A program made the position numbers and the translations under genes. Source: Membranipora membranacea (lineage: Eukaryota; Bryozoa; Gymnolaemata; Cheilostomatida; Membraniporidae). From it: 64,000 nt of DNA. The stretch lies in NCBI GenBank assembly GCA_914767715.1, contig OU612070.1, positions 26,896,025-26,960,024 on the forward strand. Direction: 5' to 3'. Positions 36,001 through 46,800 of this stretch are shown in pieces. Position 1 is the stretch's first letter; each line of letters begins with the position of its first letter. Under the pieces are notes generated by a model. It saw only the letters and a program-made list of their open reading frames with translations. It ran no database searches and was not told the origin of the DNA.

Positions 36001-38498
36001 ACAAAGTATAGGAGATGAATATTTATTGTTTGTAGCTAATTGATTGGCCAAAAAAACTAATACCTGGTTTGTATATGACTAATATTTGAACTTGTCCCCA
36101 ACAGCTATCGACAGCAGATGCATTTAATTGAATTGTGACAGGACTGAAATGTGTGCCGGACTAGTGACATATGTATGATGATGTTTACATGTTCAAGTGA
36201 TGGTACTAAATGTCTTCATCTATTTGTGTAATGGACCAAGTGTGATTACTCGCTATACTAAGCATCAAACTGACGGTACAAATAGGTGCCTGCTACTCAT
36301 TATAATCGATCACAGTAAAAATGAACCTATCATTTGAAAAACCAATTACGATAGTAATTTTGCATTGATCAGAAAACTAGGTAACTCCATATACACGTTA
36401 TATAAATGTCTCCCGATAGAAAGCTTAGAAAGCTTCTAATACACTTACAAAACATATGATCACTTACCATACAACAACATAGCACCTGTGAAATCAAATA
36501 GGGTGAATAATCCTCGCAGTATGTAGGGTAGCAGGAACGTCCCGACCCCTGATCCGGCAGCCACTAGACCTATGGCTAATCCTCTTCTCTTCCTGAAGTA
36601 AGGTCCACTTACAAGGAGGCTAGTCATAATCAGGAAACCATAGCCGAGACCTACAATTTAATTAAATTTAACAATTAAATTAAGGATATGAGTTTACCCA
36701 TATTAGTTGCCGGGATAGCTGGTAGTAGCATTACATTATCAACGCCTTCCCCATCCCTGTAGTGCTACAACCAACAGTTTAAGCGATTAAACTAACTACA
36801 ATAATTAATTATTCTTAGATTTGACTGATTAGTAAGGCATATGTCATCACTCAGTCCTACAAGGTGATATAATTAGCAGCTCCTCCGACCAGAGATTGTG
36901 TCAGAGGGTGAGAACTTTAAACTTGTTATCAAATTATTCAGCAGTGTTCACGTATAAATGTAATGCACCGTGTAGCCAGTTATAAAATGTCCATTATTCT
37001 TGCAAAGTTGCAAAGTTGTTCCCCACCAAGACATGGTGGGGAATAGGTCAGTGCGAGATTATTTGATGGCCCCACTGAATACGGCCAAGTACTCACATTC
37101 TGAGACAGTATATTTGTAGGTTGAAGAAAGCTAAGTGTTATCAAAATTTTACCTGCGGGAATACTAAAGAAGATGAAGAGAGTGGCCAGATTGAAGGCGT
37201 ATCCGATGCCGATATGACTGATAGAGATGGCTAACACTCCTATTATTGCTGATACTCTGTGTCCCAGTTTTACCATCACCAATCCAGCTACAGGTCCTGT
37301 ATAAAAGGAGCAGCCTTTCAGGTAAGAGCTGACAATCTCGGCTGGTAGGGCATTTCAGAAGAGGGGGGCAACTCTGACTCTAGCGAAATAGATCCAGCTT
37401 GATCTAGATAGGACACCTTTTAGCACATTGCGGGTGGAGCTCTGACATTGAATTGTGTTTTCAGTGTTATGTGTTTTCAAGTCTGCGATTGGCTCAGCAG
37501 CTTGCTTGATAAATGTGATGATATTTTTGAATTATAATACAAATAACAGGCTGCTGAATCTATTGCAATTTTCAAACCTAAAATCTGGCTTTGTTTATTC
37601 TGAGAGCAGGCCAGCTCCACTTGACTCAGCATTTATTTATTGATTCAGACAAGGAATATGGTCCCTCTAGCCAAATCTCATCACATGTCACATAATAAAA
37701 ATTTTGTTATATTAGAAGTTTGAATTAAGTAGATTGCATCTACTTTATTCTGCTGAGCGTTTCGCAAAGTGCCACATTTGATGCTGCAACCCTTCCACTT
37801 ACTCTACCTGCAAGCCAAACTTTAGTTAGATTGTGTTTGGCTTGAGGTAGATTTCTTTTGGAGAAGTCTTATTTGAAACTTTTATAATAATTCTAGCTAT
37901 GATATGGCTTACCACTGAGACTGTCGATGAAGAATGACACCGTGAATACCCAGAGCAGTGTCGAGGGACTGTAACGACCTTCAAACCTTTCTATCACCTC
38001 CAGCAAGATGACTCCCTGTGTTTTAAATCCTCCAGCAGCCAGCGCGAAAATACCGCAAGCAGCTGTAAAAAGTGGGGGAAAAAGATTAGTGTCTGTGGAA
38101 CAAAACACTGACCGAAGGCTTAAACGAAATCACAGTGAGAGCATCCAATAAGCATAACAGATCACATCAGAGTCACATCAGCAGTGAAATTGCTTTTATC
38201 CCAAAGGTTTATGATGTTCAGCTTATCGAAGCAAGATGGTTATTCCCATAGGACCGCCGCATTTCCTAACTTCGGGCCCAAAGTTAGGAAATGGGGAAGT
38301 CCTATGGTTAGTCTATTCCATGACTCTTCTCCCACCGAAATAACAAAGTAAATCCAGTACTATAGCTGGGAGACATACCTGCCACTATTACCCAAGCCCA
38401 TCCTCGGTCTATCGGCATTTCATTGTGGCGCTGAGTAGGCATGTCAGAGTATTCAGGTGAATATCTTAACTTGTGGAAGCCTCTGTCTCTATCCGGGT
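33093..38498 (-). CDS. Monocarboxylate-transporter-like MFS protein (SLC16 type)
   Basis: Nine exons join in frame on the minus strand: 38498-38379, 38062-37913, 37296-37153, 36650-36468, 35957-35806 (or to 35801), 35256 (or 35245)-34809, 34099-33917, 33581-33417 and 33241-33093. The first in-frame Met, at 38442, gives about 545 residues. Reading continues upstream to an acceptor at 38499, so a 5' exon may exist. SLC16 hallmarks are DRGWAWVIVA before helix 1, GVILLEVIERF in helix 2, and SGPYFRKRRGLAIGLVAAGS at helices 4-5. A long hydrophilic Asp/Asn/Lys-rich central loop is encoded around 34950-35250, then six further helices. The family moves lactate, ketone bodies, thyroid hormones or aromatic amino acids across membranes; the substrate here cannot be deduced. 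Exon 5/6 borders have two frame-preserving splice choices. The intron between exons 6 and 7 carries a foldback element and a duplicated acceptor. Confidence 0.88.
34078..34180 (-). repeat. Tandem duplication of a 3' splice site in the transporter gene
   Basis: The segment around the acceptor of transporter exon 7 (intron end TATAATTACAG plus the first eight codons, GVSKETVA) occurs twice, at about 34078-34131 and 34132-34180, with only a few differences. The outer copy keeps an intact AG. Splicing to it would stay in frame for only a few codons before meeting TAG, so it should yield a truncated transporter. This is therefore a decoy or regulated poison acceptor, or a recent neutral duplication. 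Confidence 0.85.
34432..34691. mobile_element. Small foldback (MITE) element in a transporter intron
   Basis: About 100-base inverted repeats begin near TAATAGGTAAATTCGCGTCC and are mirrored at the right end (GGCGCGAATTTGCCTAATA). A roughly 70-base loop lies between them. The arms are about 95 percent identical by eye. There are no coding sequences and no clear target duplication. Confidence 0.85.
38246..38307. repeat. Near-perfect 62-bp hairpin upstream of the transporter exon 2
   Basis: CCATAGGAC...ATTTCCTAACTT pairs with AAGTTAGGAAAT...GTCCTATGG around an eight-base loop (CGGGCCCA). It lies in the first intron of the transporter gene. It could be the remnant of a tiny palindromic element or a structured RNA segment; nothing decides between them. 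Confidence 0.7.
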
Positions 38499-39077
38499 CT
38501 GCGGGGAAGTTGAGTAGCTAGTATGCTGCCTTACTAAAAGTGTATCCTTGTGAGATCGGGTGATGAGTTGTGTTAATAAATGTGTTAATACTTTGTATAC
38601 CAGCTGTGAGGTCAAAGATGATCACATCTTAACATACACAGACAATAGCAGCCCCATAAATCAGCTGTGATAGCTCAGTAATTAACCACAAATGTAAATA
38701 AGTCATGATCAGTGATTGGATCAGGTCCTAATTTTCTACCTACTAGAGTAGGTTCAAACTTCCAATGCTATGCGTTAACGTTTGACAAGTCCTGTTCTCT
38801 GACCCAAACAATACAGCTTTTCTTCTTCTATCAAATCAAAACAGTTATAGAAAATTCAAAGTTTGTTGCAACAATACTAGGACTGCAAGCAATGTTTGTA
38901 CCAGTATTAAAACATAGTTCATTACAGCCGCTTAAAAAATAATCAATAAAACTTATTACCAGTATTAACAGTATAACACAAAGCAGAATCACACACAACA
39001 GTCGGCAGTCATACATCACACGGGGCTATAAAAATTATTACCAGGTCAATTTTTATTTTGTATAGTATATTATTTAG
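38499..39077. other. 5' flank of the transporter gene
   Basis: This should contain the transporter promoter and perhaps a 5' untranslated exon. No defined element is visible. Confidence 0.35.
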
Positions 39078-40112
39078 ACTCGAATATCAACATATCATAT
39101 ACCGTTGGAAAGCTGCCGAGCTACTGAAAATGAAAACCTGTACAAAAACTTGATTCAATGACGTTATGTCATGTTAAGGAGGAAATGAGGCAGAGAACTC
39201 TGTTTTTGTCAATGGAGATGGAGGTGCCAAATTAATTGCAAGAAATTTCAAAACAGGTGGAATGTATACATAGAGATTGTGTTCATCGTCAAATTTGATT
39301 TTCTTTGATATATGACTAGACTAAATTGACTTTTAGGTCACACCATACAAGCATTTTTTTTGGTGAAGCCGTGAAAATATGTGAAATTTCAATCATTAAT
39401 TCAGAACAGATCATAGGCTCGAAGCAAAATTAATTATGATCTTCTCTTAGAACACACTTCAAATGTCATACACATTGACTTTCAACAAATTAGCTTGCAT
39501 ATTGCGAAGACTAGACTCTCGAATACAGCTATTTTTGCCACTTTTGCATAACGTCAAATATGCTGTCCAAATGACCATTATTGTGGCCAAACAAAGTTTT
39601 TTTTTAAAGTTCTCACATACGAAGCGCTTTAGCTGTATTCGAGAGTCTACTGTCTTCGCAATATGCAAGCTAATTTGTTGAAAGTCAATGTGTATGACAT
39701 TTGAAGTGTGTTCTAAGAGAATATCGTCATTAATTTTGTTTTGAGCCTATGGTCTGCTCTGCATTAATGATTGAAATTTCACATTATTTTCACGGCTTCA
39801 CAAAAAAAGAAGCATTGTATGGCGTGACGTAAAAAGTCAAGTTAGACTAGTCATATATCAAAGAAAATCAAATTTTACGATGAACAGAATCTCTGTGTAT
39901 ACGTTCCACCTGTTTTGAAATTTCTTGCAATTAATTTGACACCTCCATCTGCATTGACAAAAACAGCATTTTCTGCCTCATTTCCCCCCTAAAATGACAC
40001 AACGTCATCGAATCAAGTTTTTGTTCAGGTATTCATTTTCAGTAGCTCGGCAGCTTTCCAACGGTATATGTTATGTTGATATTCGGATCAGTCTTTGACA
40101 TTAATTGTTATG
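39078..40112. mobile_element. About 1-kb palindromic DNA element, long form of the TTAA family
   Basis: Two arms of nearly 480 bases (about 39078-39560 and 39640-40112) are reverse complements of each other around a short spacer. The outer ends (GAATATCAACATATCATA) and inner blocks match the ADAT3-intron element at 22523-22968, which lacks most of the right arm. The left terminus has lost the GGTAATGTC end, and the right end keeps TTTGACATTA, so boundaries are eroded and no TTAA pair remains. No ORF of note is present. A transcript through it would fold into one very long hairpin. Confidence 0.88.
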
Positions 40113-41892
40113 TTAAGCATGGATATAAATAGTGCCCTTGCGTTAAGCAAAGTTTCGAGTTCGATGCACGACAACCAATTTAGGTGCATGCAATTTCTGG
40201 CCAAATATTGAAGCAAGTTTTTACGAGAGGCTGTTTTTCAATGTGGGACAATTAATTACATTAAACATACAGCAGAAAGATTTTGACTAGTCTCCGCAGG
40301 TAATTATTAGTTTTTGTACCAGAGATATTTGGGTATTGGAGCTGAGGAACGAAGTCAGCAACCAATGACCAACGAAACAATTGATGAAGATCATTTTTCT
40401 TGTTCTGTCGTTTCTGACACCTTATTGTTTCACTAGATTTTATTAAAACTAGTTGCTTCTAGGTGCTGCGTTTTTTAGTGCTTTTATGCTTCTAAATGGC
40501 TACTTATAGATGAGAACCAGGAAAATTTATAAAATAAAATTCCTACCATTGGAGAAATAAAGAAAGGAGATTTATTCAAGACAATTTTAATGCGCAACTT
40601 AGAGGAATTTAATCCGTAAAGTAACCTCATTTTTGCACTGAGATAAAGGTTCACAGATATCAACTGTGGGTGGGCTGTGATGTTGCAACTTTTTTACTTG
40701 AATATAATGCAAAACTATTTGTCAAACAAGACGTTTCCTATCCCATTACCACACTGCTCTCAATTTATGATGAGTTTAGTAACATTGCGCCACAATCATC
40801 AGAATTATGGGTAACACATGCAAAACAACAACATTTTAAAGTAGCATACCACCCTAGCACCACTAGATTTAAATCCACTTGCAATTTGCTTTTACAGATA
40901 GGCAACGTAATCAACAATCGTAATCCTTGGTATAGGCTCTGGTTCCGCAGCACAGGGCGGTCTGCAGACCCTAATTCCAAATGGCTGCAAAAAACTGAAT
41001 TAAATTGAGAAGCTATGTTTTCCTTATAATCTCATAAAAAAGCGTATTTCTTTTTTATTGAAGGCAAAAATATTGTTTTTGTTGATGAATTTACAATTGA
41101 CAGTACTGTATTTGTGTTTAAATTAAAAGAAACTAAAGCAAACTGCTTTAATTCTAGAAACAAATACTTTTCTAAATAAACTTTTTCCGGCAATATATTT
41201 ATTACGAGAGTATTTAGACTTGGCCAATCATATTGGGTATGCCTGTTACTGAAACAAAATGGTGGAAGAGGGTTTGCTATCAAAATAATAAAAATTTTCT
41301 AATTTAAAGTTTTATTTTAACATGTAAATTTAAAAGGAGTACATCATTACGCATCAAATATCGAAATATAATTTTTGTGGTTGTCTGCTACTTTAAGCTG
41401 GGCCCCAAAGCGTTCACACTTTGGTGGATGTAAAGCTAAGTATGTGTCCAGCGTAACCAGGTTGATTAAAGTCGGATGTCATATCACACGCGACATCCCG
41501 AAGTATGGGCGGCAAAATATTATTTTACCTTAATGGCAAGGCAGCAAAGTCTGCACCAGTTTTGCTCTCAGTTTGCAGGCAGGTCGGAGCACACCTGGGG
41601 CCAACCAAACCCCTGTAGATGATAGACTGCAGTGGGATTCGAACCAACTAAGCCAACTAAGCTACCTCCTACTCCAGACTATATATATATCTATTTGCCT
41701 CTGGTATAATTCTGTTCAAAATCAGTTGTGTGATAGAAATCATTATGTTGCAATGGGCAGCTTTAATGATTGCAGAAAATGTGATGACGAAACTACCAAT
41801 TAACAATCTTTTTTTCTTGCACTTCACTCTTTGATGTGAATTTTTCACACGTCTCTCTGGAAACAGTGTGATAGAAATGCATTGGAGACTTT
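40113..41892. other. Unassigned stretch
   Basis: Several open frames of 70-112 codons exist (for example 40670-41008 plus), but none shows a domain, signal or splice context. The sequence is AT-rich. Confidence 0.35.
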
Positions 41893-42690
41893 CCCTCGCC
41901 GTATGATGCACAACACTCCACCATATAGAAGTGCTGTTTCAGCCTATTGTTTCAATTATATACCAATACTACTTCAAGGGCTCATTATTTTGTTGCTTTG
42001 AGTCCCAAACGCCCTGCCTGGATGCAATGATCACTAAAAGGTGCATTACCAAGAGGGAGTTGTCCGCTCCACTGACGACAGAGGATAACTCTGACAAGTG
42101 ATGAATCGTCAATCTAGCCGTTCCCATAACTCAGTATACAGTCGCAATCATAAGGATCAAGGAATCATTTCAAAGAAGTTGGCCTCATACAATGACGAAA
42201 TCAAGAGGTGGGGGTTACTTTAGATTTTCAGCAAAAGAAAAATACAATTTGTGACGATGAATGAAAAAATGAATGATTATGTTTTTTAAAAGCTACACAG
42301 ATCTTGAGAATGGAAAAAAAGATCAAGGTGTGAAAGTTCATAAAAGACATCAAGCCAAAGCAGAAAATCAAAGATTGTACAGTAAGCATTTGGAGTGATT
42401 GGCGAATAATTTTGTTTTGTATCAGTGAGTTAAAAAATAGAAGAATTTCAGTTATCGGCAAACATATATATATATGGCCATTATGTGCCTGGATAAGCAA
42501 TTTAACGCAAAATGATTTTGTCACGATCATCAGATCCATGTTTTTGCAAGTCAGCTTCATTTCCTTGGTTGTTGTTACATAAGCATGAACTTTGATTATA
42601 GAGTGCAAGCAGAGATGATCGGCATCATCAAAAAAATCAATCTGGAAAATTTCGGCAGCAATGGGAGCTTTGCCAAGTTGGTGCATTTTT
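41893..42690. repeat. Duplicated segment, uninterrupted copy A
   Basis: This block matches 57377-57853 plus 63696-64000 at roughly 90 percent identity by eye, in the same order and orientation. The match begins at CCGTATGATGCACAACAC (41893) and includes CTGCCTGGATGCAATGATC-like and CTACACAGATCTT blocks. At 42361-42366 (CAGAAA) copy A is continuous, whereas copy B is split there by a 5.84-kb insertion flanked by CAGACA. This copy is therefore the pre-integration state. The right part contains an exon-like frame on the minus strand (42525-42667). Confidence 0.92.
42525..42667 (-). CDS. Exon-like fragment, possible metalloprotease exon (copy A)
   Basis: A minus-strand frame of about 47 codons (with EIFQIDFFDDADHLCLHS, then AYVTT and CKNMDLMIV) lies between an acceptor-like AG at 42668 and a donor-like GTGACA at 42524. 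The same frame is kept in copy B at the window edge (63926-64000), where several residues differ and a stop follows just after MIV. In copy B it lies upstream of a HELGH exon, so it may be the preceding exon of an M12B-type protease. That link is inference from position. No catalytic residues fall in this piece. Confidence 0.4.
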
Positions 42691-45600
42691 TTCGCAGTAT
42701 CGGGATTACTTTTTCTTCTGCAAGTGGTAATAGCAGGCGGAAGGTCAATTAAATCTATAACAAAACAGCGTTGCAGTACATATATCTATAATAATATAAA
42801 GCAATAAGAAAGATTATCATTTCACCCTTTGTGTAAATATCACAAGGGGTGATCTTGTATAGAAAATGCAACCAGATCTCGGAAATTCAGATAGAAATGG
42901 TGCTAGCTGCTTCAACACCTGTGAAGTGTTCACTTGTCCTGATACCACTCCTGTAGCTCTGTCTCTTTCCCCACAGGTGAACCTGAATGTTGCACATCTT
43001 CGAGACATCTGCTTATATCTTCGCCTTGTACAGATTCTCACCTACAACGAAGGGAATAGCTTTACTTGTGATACCACTATTAGGGGTATTGAGTTGACTT
43101 TATTGTACGATGAAATAACCTGCTGCTTATTTACACACAAAATATAGTAAATAATGATTTACATCAAACATATTATTATTTTAGATGAAGTTATCAGCTC
43201 CAGTGGAGAAATATTTGAACTGTCATCTTGTAGATGGGGTATCTCTCATGTTACTCCTTATCTTTATTCAGAATCTAAAGATTGTTCACTGTTTTAATCT
43301 TTCAAAATTTCAAAACGAAAGTATTAATAATGTTATGACAATGAAATCCGTTGGCCTGGTGAAAGACTTCAAAATTAATCCTAATTGACAACACACACAA
43401 AATGTTGTACCAACATCATCTCTAGTAAAAGCCAATACAAGAAATGTCACATAACAAAGTCATACTATGGCACTATTAGAGGGGACTAAAGTAAATGAAG
43501 AGTATCCAGATAAGGGAGTGGAGGTATGATCACTTGCTTATTAAGGTCATGTCTCGCCGAAATCTTTGTTTTTGGGGTTTCTCAATCCGCATGATCAATG
43601 AAGTCTCAACCCAAAATTTAACGAAGTTGTGTCATGACGTAACGCCAGAGCCGCAACACTGAATTTCAGCAACATGCAGTTAAAACATAAAGACTACCCT
43701 CATACCATGCAGTCATAACAACAATAATGTTCAATGTTTGAATTGACTTGGAAAAAAACGGCATATAAACTCACATACCGATAGCTAAAACCATCAGTGT
43801 TGACAGTGCTCAGTGCTATAAAGAAAGTGAGCAGCGCCAATTGTTGCCCAAGGTGGACAAATGTGATTACCCTAGTACCCTCATCAATCCAATGTGGACC
43901 ACTATTGATGAAAAAAAAATGATGTGCCAGTTGCAAATTTGGAATTTTCATACGTCTAAACGAGTCAAAATTCAAAGTCAAAGTCAAAAATGCACTTTTA
44001 CCTTACGAACTAGACGTAAAAATATGTGAAAAACTGTACTGAGACTTAAATATTTTTTCTTATAGGGGCATCCTCCAAAGCCTTTGGTGAGGGTAATAAG
44101 CATTGATTTTGAACCAAATGAAACTTTTGTGTCGGAGAAGGAGTATAATAGGATGCCTATCATGCAGTCTTCAAGAGGCAAATTGTAAACTCATTATTCA
44201 TTTTGCCCGCTAACTTCAAATAAAATATATGTTGAGTGATCAATTGCATGGGAATTACCTACAAACATTAACTTTTGTATATTCCAAAGTTTTAATTCAA
44301 CATCTCTACTCGAATTGAATTAAATGCCGCATGAATACAGAGGAAAATCCAACCATTCTTTATTTTTTGCCTGCAATATTTCTGCACCAGATTTTGGGAC
44401 TGGCATAGTAATATAAGCCTCTGAAATCCAGTCATTGTAGTGTGTTTTACAATAGTTCACAAGCTGGCTCGTTAATTCCTGTCTTTTATTATAGGACTTT
44501 CCTTCTCTAGCGTACTTGAAATCCATGTCAAGGCTTGTTACTACGATTAATTATCACAAGTTTATTTTATTGGGACTAATTTGCGCTGCCAATCCTGGTT
44601 TGATACAAATAAATGGTTGTGAGGCGACTGAGCAAGATGCTCCCAGTTAAGTTATTGGCAGCTCCTATTCTTTTGCATGGGTACCAGTGGCTTATATTTT
44701 ATATATTGCAATTACAACCATGATAAACTGAACTAAAGAAAATTGGGGGTTTGAAATTTGCTAAACAAGGAAAAGCTACAATTAGAATATAAAATCTTGA
44801 AAATCGGACCAGTAGTTCTCAAGTTAGTATCCTGAGACATGATGTTAAGTAACCTACTGAACCTATGAACTACGACCCTGGTCACCTGCTTAACATGTTT
44901 GCAAACAGCAATATGAGCTGACATCACTGCAACAGTTTGGCTGGGGAAAAGGACCAAAAGATGACATATTGGATTACTGGGGCTGGTTTCAATTAGGATT
45001 CGGCTAAATGTCGACTTAAATGTATTTCGCAGACATTAAGATGAGCTTTAGCCAGATTTTAGCAACCGCTGTGTGTACCCTGATGACACAAAATGTTATC
45101 CTCGACAGGTTACTATATGACATGTTTATAACGACCGCCTTGCAACTCGAGTGCAAATGTCCCATGCAGCGACTGTCTGCATTGACTCATCCACCTACTT
45201 CTTGTCTCAATCTGTGATATTGATTGATTGATTTATTACATATCACAGAAATATTACATGTTGAAAAAGTTTACAGTCGGAGAGCTGAACAAACTTTCTG
45301 ATATTATGTGCTACCACAACGCTCTAGTTGTTAAGTCTAGCCGATTGGCCATACTTGAGCCTCAGGTCACTAGCACTCTCAGTTGTTGCTGTTGATATTA
45401 CCAACCCTTGTGGTTCTCCGACGCTCACATCAACAACATACTGATGCTTATATTCCATCATCCGTTGCAAGTCAATAATTATTCTTGCTATGCGCCTCAT
45501 GACTAGTTTTTAATGGTGCCCTAACTTATGACAATGTTCACACTTTGTCAAATAATAATTTCATGACTTTGCAAGGCTGATTTCAAACCTTGCAGAGTTG

Positions 45601-46800
45601 CAGCCACTCTCATCCTGCAGCATAGGAGCTGATTAATCATATTACGATTTTTGCCAAAATATCTCATACTTTATCATCAGAGTTACGAGTTTATCTTCAC
45701 ATGGAAAAATATTGTGTCAGTACGTATTGCTTTGTCACTTACAGGCTATGCCTACTATTCATGGCCCCACTAGCTTACTAATGTTGATTATTACAACTTT
45801 CATCTACAGTCAACATAATCTAGATTGCTTGATGCAAAACTTTGGTAGGTTTAGATTTTAGCATCTGCGTCAATGCGTAATTCTGCTTGGTTACAAAGAA
45901 CATGTGTAGGCTCATGGACATGTATAATAATTTAATAATATTATATGATTTTGGTTAGACTTAACCTGAAATGAACCAACTAAAGGATGATTTCTAACTG
46001 CATGGTGACAATGGCATACAATCTCAACCTCCCTGATAACTACCAATAATACAAGTCCTTGCGTCAAAGAAATCAAAATGAATGCAATGTCAGCAGAACG
46101 GAAGGTTTAATAAGAATAGCCTGTTATCATTTCAACTACACTGGAAGTGGATTTGACTTGTTGCACAAACATTCTCACTGGCAGAAAATAAGCTAGGTTT
46201 AAAATGATGTTCTTCAACATTCGCAATGGCATGGTTTTAAATATGAAAATAGTTGTCAATAAATGTTAATAAAATTTTGTTCTATTTGGCAAAATCAGAT
46301 GAACAAATGAGTTAAAAAAGTGATGGTAGTAATTGGTTTTTGGTAACAACTCTGCTCTGCATCTGCAAAATTTAATGCTAAAGGAAATATTAAGTCGCAC
46401 TTACATTTCTAGTAAAGCAAAAGAGAAGTACCAATTTCTTTGTCTCAGGTTAGCCAAATGAAGGTTTGATCATCAATTTGTTTTTGCCAAATATTTTTAT
46501 GAAATCTAAAAATGAGGCAGATCGATATACCAACATCTTACAAGTATGAGTAAACTGGGTGGAGGAAATAATGATTATGCTGACTGCTCAATCAACCCGA
46601 CCCAATGAGTTATCACCAGCTGTTTTTATCATTTTCATGAGAACTCATCAACATTGAATCCCAAACTGTCAAATTATAACCACTATGCCAACATCTCACT
46701 GTGTAAAAATAAATATTTGTCATCAACTTTAGTTCCTCCTTCATTTCTTCACAAGCAACCAGTGGACAAGCAGCTAGGAAGGCACTCAAAGGCAGCAGTC
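42691..46800. other. Long unassigned stretch
   Basis: Two short frames are worth naming. Minus 43041-42817 is a basic, cysteine-containing frame that could be a further 5' exon of the copy A protease. Minus 44526-44320 (68 codons, SYNKRQELTSQLVNYCK) looks protein-like but is not recognised. A lone terminal-repeat-like GGGGCTGGTTTCAATTAG at 44979 matches the right end of the composite element at 53569-55767. Nothing else is supported. Confidence 0.35.

Noticed and set aside
40670-41008. 112-codon plus frame
   Set aside because: No domain, signal or splice partner, and its composition is that of the surrounding spacer.
42228-42686. 152-codon minus frame as one gene
   Set aside because: Only its first third is conserved as coding between copies A and B. 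The rest corresponds to intron sequence with AT repeats and is interrupted in copy B.
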